Origin: Alphaproteobacteria bacterium
Lineage (GTDB): Bacteria; Pseudomonadota; Alphaproteobacteria; Rhizobiales; Beijerinckiaceae
Direction: 5' to 3'
NCBI GenBank assembly: GCA_016869435.1
Contig: VGEB01000004.1
Coordinates: 1 to 64,000 of the forward strand
Length of the DNA: 64,000 bases
This document shows, one piece after another, positions 9,492 to 18,250 of the stretch (position 1 is the first letter of the stretch; the number at the start of each line of letters is the position of its first letter). The translations under genes were made by a program, and so were the position numbers. The notes below the pieces were generated by a model that made no database searches, was not told the origin of the DNA, and was given only the letters and a program-made list of their open reading frames with translations.

Positions 9492-10688
9492 CTAAAGGCG
9501 CCGCGCGACAACCACGCGATTGCTGTTCACGCCTTTGACATTGTTGGCGACGCCCCAGCAGTTGCTCGTCTTGGTGAAGCTTTGTTCATTGACGAGCACC
9601 CCGAGACGCTCGAAGGGAAGATCATCGAGCGCGCGCCAGACCAGCTGCTCCAGAAGCAGGGCGCCGCCCCTGACTTCGCCCACCTCATAAGCAACATGGC
9701 CGCCGGGCTTTACCACTCGTGCCAGCTCCTCGAAAACCGCCCGAGTCATCAGGCGCCAGTCTTGCGGCGAGCGAAGCTGCGTGAGGCAGAAGCTTTCGGC
9801 CTCGATTCCTGCAAACCAGTTGCGCAGCCAATTGTCGCCGCGATAATCGACAACATCGAGAAACGGCGGCGAGGTGACGACGAGATCGACGGCTGCGTCA
9901 CCAATATGCGCCAAAGATGCGGCGTCGGCTTCAGCGAGCCGTGCGTCGCAGACGAGCGGCGCGCCGTTCGCAAGGAGCGCACGCGACTTCTTAAAAATCA
10001 GCGCGGCGATGTCGCGAGGCGGCGGCGTCTGCGCCCGCCGCGCATTGATTTTCAATTGCGCCTTGATGGACACGGCCTGGTTCGGCGGCATCGTATAGAC
10101 GGAGAAAAATCCCGGCGAGTGGCCGGTCAATCGATTGAGCGCCACCATGCGAATCCAATCGTCGACGGCATCGAGGCCGCCGTCCTTTTCACGCGCGAAC
10201 AAATAGCGGCGCAGCGCGCAAATCTGCCGCAGCGTCTCGGCATGATAAAAGGCGAGAAGGTCGTCGCGTTCGATGTCGCCGCGGCCCCAGGGCGCGGCCG
10301 AGAGCCGCGCCTCGATCTCGCAAAGCGCTGGAGGCCGCAGCCGAGGGCGCGTCAGCAGCAGCGATAGCGGATTGGCGTCGGAGCCGATCGGCTTGCGTCC
10401 CATCAATGCCGCTTGCAGAACGCTTGTGCCGCGGCCCATGAATGGATCGCAGACGACATCTCCCGGCAGCGTCAGCCGATCGATGAAGAACGCCGGCAAT
10501 TGCGGCTTGAAGCAAGCGCGATAGCTGATCTCATGCAGCGGATGCGCGCGCCTTTGCCCGGCGGTCCAGAAGGCGTTGACGTAATAGGGAATGGCGTCGG
10601 CGATGACGACGCGGGTCGGCGCGCCGAAATCCGCGCGCCGCAACTGATGAAAAAATCCAGAATTATCGAATTCGAGTGCGGCGCTCAT
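9492..10688 (-). CDS. DNA methyltransferase (N6-adenine/N4-cytosine type)
   Basis: 398 aa. The SAM-binding motif I reads DPFMGRGTS (81-89) and the catalytic motif IV reads TSPPF (272-276), the latter typical of amino-methyltransferases and more often N4-cytosine than adenine. Motif I precedes motif IV with about 185 residues between them, where a target-recognition region could lie. The ATG follows the stop of the upstream HigA-type gene after three bases, so the two are probably translationally coupled. No restriction endonuclease is visible on either side, so it behaves as an orphan methyltransferase, possibly for epigenetic regulation. Confidence 0.75.
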   Translation of the reverse strand: MSAALEFDNSGFFHQLRRADFGAPTRVVIADAIPYYVNAFWTAGQRRAHPLHEISYRACFKPQLPAFFIDRLTLPGDVVCDPFMGRGTSVLQAALMGRKPIGSDANPLSLLLTRPRLRPPALCEIEARLSAAPWGRGDIERDDLLAFYHAETLRQICALRRYLFAREKDGGLDAVDDWIRMVALNRLTGHSPGFFSVYTMPPNQAVSIKAQLKINARRAQTPPPRDIAALIFKKSRALLANGAPLVCDARLAEADAASLAHIGDAAVDLVVTSPPFLDVVDYRGDNWLRNWFAGIEAESFCLTQLRSPQDWRLMTRAVFEELARVVKPGGHVAYEVGEVRGGALLLEQLVWRALDDLPFERLGVLVNEQSFTKTSNCWGVANNVKGVNSNRVVVARRL

Positions 10689-10691
10689 GCC

Positions 10692-10976
10692 TCAGTCGCG
10701 TCGACGATCGGCGAGACTCGGCAAGGATTTGATCCTGGCGCCGGCCGCGCGGCGCGCAAGTGAAAGCTCATATTGGGTCTGCAATTCGAGCCAATCTTCG
10801 GGCTGGACCCCGAACCAATGTCCGAGTCTGAGCGCCGTATCGGCGGTAACGCCGCGCTGCCCGTTGATGATGGCGGTGACCCGATTGACCGGCACGTCGA
10901 TATCGCGCGCCAGATCTGACGCCGTCAGTCCGAGCTCCTCCAAATGACGCGCAAGAATTTCGCCGGGATGCGACAT
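10692..10976 (-). CDS. HigA/VapI-type helix-turn-helix regulator
   Basis: 94 aa. The segment MSHPGEILARHLEELGLTA, followed by a Xre-type helix-turn-helix (DLARDIDVPVNRVTAIINGQ) and the tail LRLGHWFGVQPEDWLELQ, is the signature of HigA-family antitoxins. No HigB-like toxin frame is visible in the 215 bases upstream, which read instead as Arg-rich sequence running into tgt. The start at 10976 has GGAG six bases upstream; ATG 10988 is possible. It is coupled to the methyltransferase gene, so its role may be control of that gene and not toxin neutralisation. Confidence 0.75.
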   Translation of the reverse strand: MSHPGEILARHLEELGLTASDLARDIDVPVNRVTAIINGQRGVTADTALRLGHWFGVQPEDWLELQTQYELSLARRAAGARIKSLPSLADRRRD

Positions 10977-11191
10977 TCCGTTCTCCATCGACGCCAGTTT
11001 TGGCTTTGTTGGACGCTTGCGAAGGCTCGCGCTTCGCGGCCGCGCTGGACGGCGCGCGTTCGCGGTCGTTTCGCCGCGAACGCCGCTTAAAAACCTTCTG
11101 GTGAGCTCGTCATGGTAGCGGCCCATGCTCAGCCCCCGCCGAATATCGTTTTCGTAAACCATATTATCCGGCCCGTAAATTGACTCCTGAG

Positions 11192-12316
11192 CTAGGCGCT
11201 TTCGCCGTCGATCCATCCTGCGCGTGTTTCAGCAACGAAGTCGGCAAGACGCCCGGCGGCGATCGCCGCCCGCAGGCCCGCCATCAGCTCCTGATAGTAG
11301 GCGACATTGGCCTGGGTCAGCAGCATCATCCCGAGGATTTCCCCCGCTTTGACGAGGTGATGCAGATAGGCGCGCGAATAGTCGCGCGCGGCGGAACAGG
11401 ACGATTCCTCATCCAGCGGCCTCGCGTCTTCGGCGTGGCGCGCGTTGCGCAGCGTCACTCTTCCGCGGCGGGTATAGGCAAGGCCGTGTCTGCCGGCGCG
11501 GGTCGGCATTACACAATCAAACATATCGATTCCTCGCGCGACGGCCTCAACGATGTCGTCCGGCGCGCCCACGCCCATAAGATAACGAGGCTTTGATTCG
11601 GGCAAATGCGGGGCGGTCGTCTCAAGCATGTCGAGCATGACATGCTGGGGTTCGCCGACGGCGAGACCGCCGACAGCAATCCCGTGGAAATCCATGCCGG
11701 CGAGCGCCTTGGCGCTTTCGACTCGGAGCCGCTTCGACTCGCCGCCCTGCACGATGCCGAACGCCGCCCTGCCCGGCCGCTCGCGAAAAGCCTTGCGCGA
11801 ACGCTCGGCCCAGCGCAGCGACAGGCGCATGGCGCGTTCAGCCTCGCTTTCCGAACATGGCAGACGCACGCATTCATCGAGCTGCATCTGAATGTCCGCG
11901 CCGAGTAAATCTTGAATCTCCATCGAGCGTTCGGGCGAGAGATGGTGTCGCGATCCGTCGATATGCGACTGAAAGGTGACGCCGCTTTCGTCGAGCTTGC
12001 GCAGCTTTGCGAGCGACATCACCTGAAAGCCGCCCGAGTCTGTCAGGATCGGATAGGGCCAGCGCATGAATTCATGCAGGCCGCCGAGCCGCGCGATCCG
12101 CTCCGCCCCGGGCCGCAGCATGAGATGATAGACATTGCCGAGGAGAATGTCGGCGCCGGCGGCGCGCACGTCGTCGGCGAACATCGCCTTCACGGTCGCC
12201 GCCGTGCCGACCGGCATGAACGCCGGCGTGCGAATGGTTCCGCGCGGCGTTAGAATTTCTCCTTGGCGCGCCAAACCGTCGGTCGTGAGAACGGAGAAAG
12301 AAAAATCCTGCGTCAC
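11192..12316 (-). CDS. tgt: Queuine tRNA-ribosyltransferase
   Basis: 374 aa. Exchanges guanine 34 for preQ1 in tRNAs with GUN anticodons. Seen: [16 protein letters not shown], the substrate-binding [12 protein letters not shown] with a catalytic Asp, the RYLMGVG(A)PDDI loop and the [17 protein letters not shown] segment carrying the nucleophile Asp. The zinc-site Cys and His lie in the C-terminal third ([17 protein letters not shown]). The ATG overlaps the stop of the unknown gene upstream, giving the order queA - unknown - tgt. Confidence 0.95.
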   Translation of the reverse strand: MTQDFSFSVLTTDGLARQGEILTPRGTIRTPAFMPVGTAATVKAMFADDVRAAGADILLGNVYHLMLRPGAERIARLGGLHEFMRWPYPILTDSGGFQVMSLAKLRKLDESGVTFQSHIDGSRHHLSPERSMEIQDLLGADIQMQLDECVRLPCSESEAERAMRLSLRWAERSRKAFRERPGRAAFGIVQGGESKRLRVESAKALAGMDFHGIAVGGLAVGEPQHVMLDMLETTAPHLPESKPRYLMGVGAPDDIVEAVARGIDMFDCVMPTRAGRHGLAYTRRGRVTLRNARHAEDARPLDEESSCSAARDYSRAYLHHLVKAGEILGMMLLTQANVAYYQELMAGLRAAIAAGRLADFVAETRAGWIDGESA

Positions 12317-12645
12317 TTATCGTCCTTTGCGCCGAGCGCGGCGATTTTTACGATACGATAGACGCCGCTGTCGCGCTCATTGAACCATACCGCGAATTCT
12401 GACCCGACTCTTATCGTCGCCTCGCGCAGTTCGGTTCGCCAGCTCTCACCGCGCCCGAAGTCGATCCGCCCGTCGCGGCGCAGGACGAATGGCCGGGCGC
12501 CGTCTCCGTCGAGCCCGAATGCGCCAAAAAGCTCCCATGTCGAAACAATGCGCGTCTCTTCGATCCGCGCGTCGATCGTCATCGGCGCTTCTCTTGGATC
12601 GTCGCGCCAGAGCGCCAGAATGCGCATGTCACGCGCGCCGCTCAT
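12313..12645 (-). CDS. Hypothetical protein between queA and tgt
   Basis: 110 aa, no domain I recognise. The sequence is mixed polar/hydrophobic, with [27 protein letters not shown] followed by a predicted beta-rich C-terminus ([19 protein letters not shown]). It has no signal peptide or membrane segment. Its start overlaps the queA stop (ATGA) and its stop overlaps the tgt start, so it is translationally coupled to both. That position suggests a link to queuosine modification or tRNA metabolism, but this is context only. Confidence 0.6.
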   Translation of the reverse strand: MSGARDMRILALWRDDPREAPMTIDARIEETRIVSTWELFGAFGLDGDGARPFVLRRDGRIDFGRGESWRTELREATIRVGSEFAVWFNERDSGVYRIVKIAALGAKDDK

Positions 12646-13703
12646 AATTCGCAGCGCTCCAGCAGACAGGCGTCGCCATAGGAATAGAACCGATAGCCGT
12701 TCGCGATCGCGCGCGCATAGGCGTCCTTCATGCGCGCAAGGCCGGCGAATGCGGCCGCCAGCATGAACAGCGTCGAACGCGGAAGATGGAAATTGGTGAG
12801 CAGCATGTCGACGGCGCGGAAGCGATATCCCGGCGTGATGAAAATGCCGGTGCGGCGCGCATAAGGCAAAATCCGGCCGGCGTCGTCCGCCGCGCTTTCC
12901 AATACCCGCAACGCCGTCGTGCCGACGGCGACGATACGGCCGCCCTTCTGCCGCACATCATTGAGCGCCTGCGCTGTTTGCGCGTCGACCCGCGCGAACT
13001 CCTCATGCATCCTGTGCAAGTCAGTGTCTTCCGCCTTTAAGGGAAGAAAGGTTCCTGCGCCGACATGCAGCGTCACCCGATGCAGGCTGACGCTGCGCGC
13101 TTCAATCGCCGCTAGAAGTTCCGGCGTGAAGTGCAGGCCGGCGGTGGGCGCCGCGACAGCGCCGGCTTCGCGCGCGAAGATCGTCTGATAGTCCGTCTCG
13201 TCGCGAACGTCGGCCGCGCGCCTGCCGGCGATATAGGGCGGCAAAGGCATAACTCCCGCCTGCTCTATGGCGATGTCCAGCGCCGGTCCGTGAAGGTCGA
13301 AGGCAAGCGAGATCTCGCCCTCGTCGCCCTTCGCTTCGACCCTGGCCTCGAGCTCGGCGCCGTGGCCAAGAAACCGAATGCGATCTCCGATCGTCAGCTT
13401 TTTCGCCGGCCGCATCAGCGCCCGCCAGCGCGAAGCGTCGAGCCGTTCGATCAGCGTCGCCTCGACATTGGCGCTCAATTCGCCTCGCAGGCGCCGACCG
13501 GAAAGACGCGCGTGAATAACGCGAGAATCATTGACGACGAGCGCGTCTCCCGGACGCAGATAGTTCGGCAGATCGCGGACGATCCTGTCCTCGAACGCCC
13601 CGCTGCAGGGGATGACGAGCATGCGCGCGCTGTCGCGGGGATCGGCCGGCCGAAGAGCAATACGCTCTGCCGGAAGCTCGAAATCGAAGAGATCGACGCG
13701 CAT
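12642..13703 (-). CDS. queA: S-adenosylmethionine:tRNA ribosyltransferase-isomerase
   Basis: 353 aa, transfers and isomerises the ribosyl group of SAM onto 7-aminomethyl-7-deazaguanine in tRNA to give epoxyqueuosine. Visible family motifs are [20 protein letters not shown] at the N-terminus, [22 protein letters not shown] in the middle and [18 protein letters not shown] near the C-terminus. First queuosine gene of the coupled trio with the unknown gene and tgt; no queF, queC, queD or queG is present in this window. Confidence 0.95.
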   Translation of the reverse strand: MRVDLFDFELPAERIALRPADPRDSARMLVIPCSGAFEDRIVRDLPNYLRPGDALVVNDSRVIHARLSGRRLRGELSANVEATLIERLDASRWRALMRPAKKLTIGDRIRFLGHGAELEARVEAKGDEGEISLAFDLHGPALDIAIEQAGVMPLPPYIAGRRAADVRDETDYQTIFAREAGAVAAPTAGLHFTPELLAAIEARSVSLHRVTLHVGAGTFLPLKAEDTDLHRMHEEFARVDAQTAQALNDVRQKGGRIVAVGTTALRVLESAADDAGRILPYARRTGIFITPGYRFRAVDMLLTNFHLPRSTLFMLAAAFAGLARMKDAYARAIANGYRFYSYGDACLLERCEL

Positions 13704-13719
13704 GTCAGCTCATATGAAG

Positions 13720-13742
13720 ATGGCCGGGACAGGCCCGGCCAT
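13720..13742. repeat. REP-like palindrome
   Basis: A perfect 9-bp inverted repeat, ATGGCCGGG / CCCGGCCAT with a 5-base loop, lies in the 65-base gap between the cyclophilin and queA genes. GGCCGGG...CCCGGCC palindromes are a common dispersed intergenic repeat in alphaproteobacterial genomes. No T-tract follows on either strand, so I favour a REP-type element over a terminator; it may still stabilise or separate mRNAs in this operon. I did not notice another copy in this window. Confidence 0.5.
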
Positions 13743-13768
13743 GTCATGCGTCCGCTGCAGCGAAGACG

Positions 13769-14224
13769 CTAACCAATCGTCGCCTTGACGATCTTGTCAG
13801 GATCCTTCACCGGCTCGCCGCGCTTGATCTTGTCGACATTCTCCATGCCGGAGACCACCTCGCCCCAGACCGTATATTTATTGTCGAGGAAGCGCGCGTC
13901 GTCGAAGCAGATGAAGAATTGCGAATTGGCGCTGTCGGGGCTTTGCGCACGCGCCATCGAGCAGGTCCCGCGCACATGCGGCGCGCTGTTGAACTCGGCC
14001 TTGAGGTCCGGATATTTCGAGCCGCCTGTTCCGGTGCCGCGCGGGCATCCCGTCTGGGCCATGAAGCCGTCGATCACGCGGTGAAAGACGATGCCGTCAT
14101 AGAATCCTTCCGACACGAGCTTCTTGATATGCGAAACATGATTGGGCGCGAGATCCGGACGGAATTTGATGACGACCGGCCCTTTCGTCGTCTCAAGCGT
14201 CAGGGTGTCGGCGGCTTCGGTCAT
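13769..14224 (-). CDS. Cytoplasmic cyclophilin-type peptidyl-prolyl isomerase
   Basis: 151 aa, compact single-domain cyclophilin without signal peptide. Key segments: VFHRVIDGFMAQTG with the catalytic Arg, GTCSMARAQSPDSANSQFFI, and the substrate loop FLDNKYTVWGEVVSGM. Catalyses cis-trans isomerisation of prolyl bonds, in the cytoplasm. It sits directly downstream of a homologous exported cyclophilin, a paralogous pair working in two compartments, and is part of the leftward cluster starting at coaD. Confidence 0.9.
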   Translation of the reverse strand: MTEAADTLTLETTKGPVVIKFRPDLAPNHVSHIKKLVSEGFYDGIVFHRVIDGFMAQTGCPRGTGTGGSKYPDLKAEFNSAPHVRGTCSMARAQSPDSANSQFFICFDDARFLDNKYTVWGEVVSGMENVDKIKRGEPVKDPDKIVKATIG

Positions 14225-14268
14225 TGGCGCTTCCTTTGAATTTCTTTGGGGCGTTATAGCTCTTGAAT

Positions 14269-14820
14269 TCAGCTCTCGTCGCCGGCGACGCGCATCTTGA
14301 CGATCTTGTCGGGGCTGTCGACCATGCCGTTATTGGAGCTCGAGCCCTTCTTGATCTTGTCGACGACATCCATGCCCGACACCACTTCGCCGAATACCGT
14401 ATATTTTCCGTTGAGCTGCGGCGCGTCCGCATAGCAGATGAAAAACTGCGAATTGCCGGAATTGACGTCGCCGCCTTCGCGCGCCATTCCAACCGTGCCG
14501 CGCTTAAACGGCGTATCCGTAAACTCCGCCTTCAGATCCATGTAGCGCGAACCTTGCATTCCCGTGCCGGTGGGATCGCCGGCCTGAGCCATGAAACCGT
14601 CGATGACGCGGTGAAAAACGATGCCGTCGTAGAAATGCTCCTTGGCGAGCTTCTCGATCCGCTCGACATGCTTGGGCGCGAGATCGGGCCGCAGTTTGAT
14701 GGTGACGCGACCGTCCTTGGTGTCGAGATAGATGATGTGATCATCGGCGGCCCTGACCGGCGCGGCGGTGAGCGCGGCGGCCGCCGCGGCGGCTAGAAGC
14801 AAACGGCGCGTGAGTTTCAT
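14269..14820 (-). CDS. Exported cyclophilin-type peptidyl-prolyl isomerase
   Basis: 183 aa with a signal peptide (KLTRRLLLAAAAAAALTAAPVRA, cleavage near residue 24), then a cyclophilin domain with VFHRVIDGFMAQAGDP, GNSQFFICYADAPQLNGKYTVFGEVV and a short insert of Ser/Asn (GSSSNNGMV). Predicted periplasmic folding helper. Its stop is 44 bases before the cytoplasmic cyclophilin gene and its start is 9 bases after the coaD stop, so the three are probably one transcript. Confidence 0.9.
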   Translation of the reverse strand: MKLTRRLLLAAAAAAALTAAPVRAADDHIIYLDTKDGRVTIKLRPDLAPKHVERIEKLAKEHFYDGIVFHRVIDGFMAQAGDPTGTGMQGSRYMDLKAEFTDTPFKRGTVGMAREGGDVNSGNSQFFICYADAPQLNGKYTVFGEVVSGMDVVDKIKKGSSSNNGMVDSPDKIVKMRVAGDES

Positions 14821-14829
14821 GAAGCCTCC

Positions 14830-15354
14830 CTATGTCTTTGCGCGCCTTTTGACGGCGCGTTCAAGCGCTGCGACGGAGGCGGCCGGCGCAAAGGCCGACA
14901 CGTCGCCGCCAAGCGCCGCGATCTGGCGCACGAAGGTTCCGCTGACGTGGCGTAGCCCTGGCGAAGCCGGCAGGAAAATTGTGCGAATGTCGGGGGCGAG
15001 CGCCCCGTTCATCCCCGCCATCTGCATCTCATAGTCGAAATCGACGCTGTCGCGCAAACCGCGCAGGATGGCGCATGCGCCATGCCGGCGCGCCGCCTCG
15101 ACCACAAGCCCGTCAAATCCCGCGACCTCGAAGGCGCAGGACGAACCAAAGGCGACGCAGGCGTCGCGAATGACCGACGCGCGCTCATCGAAGGAAAGCC
15201 ACGGCTCCTTGTCATGGTGCACGCCGATCGCGACGACAATTTTGTCGAACAACGCCCCGCCTTGCGCCATCACGTCGAGATGGCCAAAGGTCAGCGGGTC
15301 GAACGTGCCGGCGTAAAGCGCGGTCCGCGCGGTCGCGGCAGAGGCGGCGGTCAT
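14830..15354 (-). CDS. coaD: Phosphopantetheine adenylyltransferase
   Basis: 174 aa nucleotidyltransferase of coenzyme A synthesis: 4'-phosphopantetheine plus ATP gives dephospho-CoA. The ALYAGTFDPLTFGHLDV segment contains the (T/H)xGH nucleotide-binding motif, with GLRDSVDFDYEMQMAGMN and a C-terminal SGTFVRQIAALGGDV. The start at 15354 (MTAASAATARTALYAG) gives the normal family length; the frame stays open far upstream but that part is low-complexity and overlaps the divergent LysM gene. First gene of the leftward cluster. Confidence 0.92.
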   Translation of the reverse strand: MTAASAATARTALYAGTFDPLTFGHLDVMAQGGALFDKIVVAIGVHHDKEPWLSFDERASVIRDACVAFGSSCAFEVAGFDGLVVEAARRHGACAILRGLRDSVDFDYEMQMAGMNGALAPDIRTIFLPASPGLRHVSGTFVRQIAALGGDVSAFAPAASVAALERAVKRRAKT

Positions 15355-15564
15355 CGCAGCGGTATAGGGGATTTTATCGGATTTCGCGAGGCGACGGCGC
15401 GCCGGCCGGCGGTTCACAACCTCTCGGCCGGCCTCCGCGCCGGCGCCTTTTGCCTGGAGCGCTGCATTTCTTCGGCGCCCGCACTCCCTGGCTGGAAACG
15501 GAGCGCTACAATAGTTAGGCGCATCCGGCGCAGAGCGCCGGACGTCGAAGAAGGAGACGCCAGG

Positions 15565-15924
15565 ATGGGACTTTTGGATTTTCTGACCGGCAAGGGTAAA
15601 CAGGCGCCTGCTCCGGGCGCGCCCAAACAATCTGCTGAGGCGGCCCCTAAGGCCGAAGAGAAGCCCGCGACTCAAGGCCCAGCGGCGGCTGAGACCTTCT
15701 ATGTCGTGAAGGAAGGCGACACGCTTTGGAAAATCGCCGAAGCGCATTACGGCGCCGGCAAGGGCGCCAAATATATGGAAATTTTCGAGGCCAACCGGCC
15801 GCTGCTGACAGATCCTGATAAGATCCGACCGGGCCAGCGCCTCCGCATCCCTGGGGCCTCGGGCGCCGCATCAGCGGCGGGAGAGTGGAAGCCCCCGAGC
15901 GAAATCGCCGGCAAGCAGGCCTAG
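15565..15924 (+). CDS. LysM domain protein
   Basis: 119 aa. N-terminal MGLLDFLTGKGKQ, an Ala/Pro/Lys linker (residues 14-44), then one LysM fold: FYVVKEGDTLWKIAEAHYGAGKGAKYMEIFEANRPLL...RPGQRLRIP. LysM binds GlcNAc-containing polymers such as peptidoglycan. There is no signal peptide, as in YgaU/LysM proteins of other Gram-negatives, which have an extra BON domain absent here. AAGGAG lies upstream of the ATG. Confidence 0.8.
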   Translation: MGLLDFLTGKGKQAPAPGAPKQSAEAAPKAEEKPATQGPAAAETFYVVKEGDTLWKIAEAHYGAGKGAKYMEIFEANRPLLTDPDKIRPGQRLRIPGASGAASAAGEWKPPSEIAGKQA

Positions 15925-15987
15925 TCGACGGCTTCGCCTTCAGGGCGAGCGAAATCGGGCCGAGCGTGATCACGCGAGGTCCTTCGA

Positions 15988-16584
15988 TCAAGCCTTCGTG
16001 GCTTCGAAGGCGGGGACGGCGCGCGCAAATTTTTCCAACCACGCGCCGAGGCGCGGATGTTTCTCCCGCCACGCGCCGGCGAAACGCAAATCAAGATAGC
16101 CAAGCGCGCAGGCGACAGCGATATGGCCGATGTCGACTTGGCCCGCTGGCGGCGCCGCGTCGAGCGAGTCGAGCGCGCGGTCGATCTTTCCCTGCTGATG
16201 CGCGATCGCTTCATCGTACCGTAAGCGTTCGGGCCGGCTGAAATTCTCATAACGGATGAGCAACGCGGCGTCGTTCACGCCGTCGCCGAGAGCCTGCAGC
16301 CGCAGCGCCGTAAAGCGGGCTGACGGATCAACGGAAATAAGCCGCCCGCCGCCGGCGAGATGGTCCAGATATTCGGCGATGACCCGGCTGTCATAGAGCG
16401 CAGAGCCGTCTTCCAGAATCAGAGTCGGGATTTTGCCGAGAGGATTTTGACGACGCAGACTGTCGGTCGGATCGGCCGCATCGGCGGCGACGATGTCGAG
16501 CCGGCTCGACAGACCGAGCAGGCCGGCTGCAATTCTAATCTTGCGGGCGTAAGGCGACGCGGGAGAATAGCGCAGGGTGAGCAT
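15988..16584 (-). CDS. Glutathione S-transferase, YibF-like
   Basis: 198 aa. N-terminal thioredoxin-like half: LRYSPASPYARKIRIAA, cis-Pro segment LGKIPTLILEDGSALYDSRVIAEYLD. C-terminal helical half: QVDIGHIAVACALGYLDLRFA. Most similar in pattern to YibF-type GSTs. Substrate unknown; cytoplasmic. Convergent with the LysM gene. Confidence 0.8.
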   Translation of the reverse strand: MLTLRYSPASPYARKIRIAAGLLGLSSRLDIVAADAADPTDSLRRQNPLGKIPTLILEDGSALYDSRVIAEYLDHLAGGGRLISVDPSARFTALRLQALGDGVNDAALLIRYENFSRPERLRYDEAIAHQQGKIDRALDSLDAAPPAGQVDIGHIAVACALGYLDLRFAGAWREKHPRLGAWLEKFARAVPAFEATKA

Positions 16585-16655
16585 CGGTCGTTCCTACCAT
16601 TCGCCTGATGAACCAACAACGCCCGCCCCAGGTTCGGCTCCAACCGGCATAAGCT

Positions 16656-17501
16656 CTACTCGCCGACGAGCCACGCAATCTCAGAGCCGGCGCCCGCGCC
16701 CTGCGCCATTCGTCCAGCGAGAAACGTAAGGAGCGTTCGAGCTTCTTCTTCGAACGTAAATGGGGGATTGACGACGACCATCCCGCACCGTCGCAGCCCT
16801 TCCGCCGTTCCTCCGACGTTCAAAGACAGCCGCAAGATGCGCCGTATGCCGGCGCCCTTCAGCCGATCGTAGAATCGGCGAACCTCATGATCGCTTTTTG
16901 TGGGATGCCACAGCGCGTAAATGCCGGAATTCCATTTGGCGTGGGCCTTCGCGAAGGCGTCAAAGACGGCTTCGAACTCGTCTTCGCGCTCGAACGGCGG
17001 ATCGATCAGAACGAGCCCGCGCCGCTCCTTGGGCGGCGCATAGGCGCCGAGCCCCATATAGCCGTCGATATGAATCGACTTGATCCGCGCGTCACGCGCG
17101 AACCGCCGGCGAAGAGCGGCGAAAGCGTCAGGTCGCAACTCGCAGAAAATCGCGCGATCCTGCGGACGCATCAATTTTTGCGCGATCGCCGGCGAACCCG
17201 GATAGAACGCCGGCCTTCCGTCCTGATCGAGCGGCCCGAGACAATCGAGATAAGGCGCGAGCAGTTCGCGAACCTCCGCGTCCGCGTCGGAGAGATCCGC
17301 GAGACGGCCGACGCCGCCGCGCCATTCGCCGGTGCGCTGCGCTTCATCCGCGGAAAGGTCATAGGCGCCCTCTCCCGCATGCGTGTCGATCACGCGAAAC
17401 GGCGTTTCTTTGCGCGTCAGATAAATCAGAAGGCGCACGACCAGCGAATGTTTGAAGACGTCGGCGAAATTGCCGGCGTGAAACCCGTGGCGATAGTTCA
17501 T
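16656..17501 (-). CDS. rlmJ: 23S rRNA (adenine(2030)-N6)-methyltransferase
   Basis: 281 aa. The start MNYRHGFHAGNFADVFKH and the DTHAGEGAYDL (SAM-binding) segment are diagnostic of RlmJ. The catalytic motif is VLIDPPFE. It methylates A2030 of 23S rRNA, a stand-alone housekeeping modification. Five bases separate its start from the stop of the RNase T2 gene upstream, so the two may be cotranscribed. Confidence 0.92.
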   Translation of the reverse strand: MNYRHGFHAGNFADVFKHSLVVRLLIYLTRKETPFRVIDTHAGEGAYDLSADEAQRTGEWRGGVGRLADLSDADAEVRELLAPYLDCLGPLDQDGRPAFYPGSPAIAQKLMRPQDRAIFCELRPDAFAALRRRFARDARIKSIHIDGYMGLGAYAPPKERRGLVLIDPPFEREDEFEAVFDAFAKAHAKWNSGIYALWHPTKSDHEVRRFYDRLKGAGIRRILRLSLNVGGTAEGLRRCGMVVVNPPFTFEEEARTLLTFLAGRMAQGAGAGSEIAWLVGE

Positions 17502-17506
17502 GTGCG

Positions 17507-18223
17507 TTATAGCGGCGCTGGCGCGCTGATTTCACGAATGTGGCAACCGCGCTGCGCGACGTCGGGACAGGCGCGAAACTCGCGCAGATCCTTGGAGAGG
17601 CAGATGCGCACCCCATCCATCACGCCTCGACGGCATGACACGGCCATCATGCCCGGCCGCAGCCTCGGATTGGCGTCGTAGAACGCGCGCTCTACGTCGA
17701 TCGGCGTCACGGTCTGGTCGCTGGCGGGTTTGACGAAAAGCGATGGTATCGTCACAGCGGCGTGCGCGCGCGCTACGTCGGCGAAATAGTCGCTTGGGCT
17801 TTTGCCTGTGCAGGCGCCGTGTTTTCGCCACTCATGGCGCGCGAGGCCTTCGTCGGGAAACAGTCCTGCCGCCTTTTCCAGCGCCACGCGCGACGGAGAG
17901 CGCGCGCCCGGACATTCGCTGGGCGCGACGCCCCGCTCAAAATGCGGCCAGAGTCCATGGACGACGAAACCGAGCCCCTTCCCCGGTTCGCACTGGTCGC
18001 GCGCGCCCGCGACGCCTTCGCAGAAGCACGGCGACCAGCTCAACGCCAGAACGTAAAAGTCGAAGTCGCGCGCGGCCCCGGCGCTCGTCCGCGACGCGCC
18101 TTCTTTCCCGCAATCCTCCGACGCGCAGCCAGCTTCCTTGGCGACGGCGCCGGAAAGCCCGGCGAAGAGAGCCGCTCCCACAACAAACGCCCATATCCAG
18201 CAGCCAACAAAAACTCTTCTCAT
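17507..18223 (-). CDS. Secreted ribonuclease T2 family protein
   Basis: 238 aa with a signal peptide (residues 1-28) and a T2-type ribonuclease domain. Active site CAS I is VVHGLWPHF with His89; CAS II is HEWRKHGAC with His130, Glu131, Lys134 and His135, so the enzyme looks catalytically complete. At least eight Cys are consistent with a disulfide-bonded periplasmic or secreted enzyme. RNase T2 cleaves single-stranded RNA through a cyclic phosphate; a nutrient-scavenging role is likely. Confidence 0.88.
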   Translation of the reverse strand: MRRVFVGCWIWAFVVGAALFAGLSGAVAKEAGCASEDCGKEGASRTSAGAARDFDFYVLALSWSPCFCEGVAGARDQCEPGKGLGFVVHGLWPHFERGVAPSECPGARSPSRVALEKAAGLFPDEGLARHEWRKHGACTGKSPSDYFADVARAHAAVTIPSLFVKPASDQTVTPIDVERAFYDANPRLRPGMMAVSCRRGVMDGVRICLSKDLREFRACPDVAQRGCHIREISAPAPL

Positions 18224-18250
18224 ATCAAGCGGCTCAGCAAATAAGGACGC

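Noticed and set aside
10977-11190. HigB toxin gene upstream of the HigA-type gene
   Set aside because: No frame in this interval resembles a RelE/HigB fold; the one in phase with higA is Arg/Pro-rich and runs into tgt.
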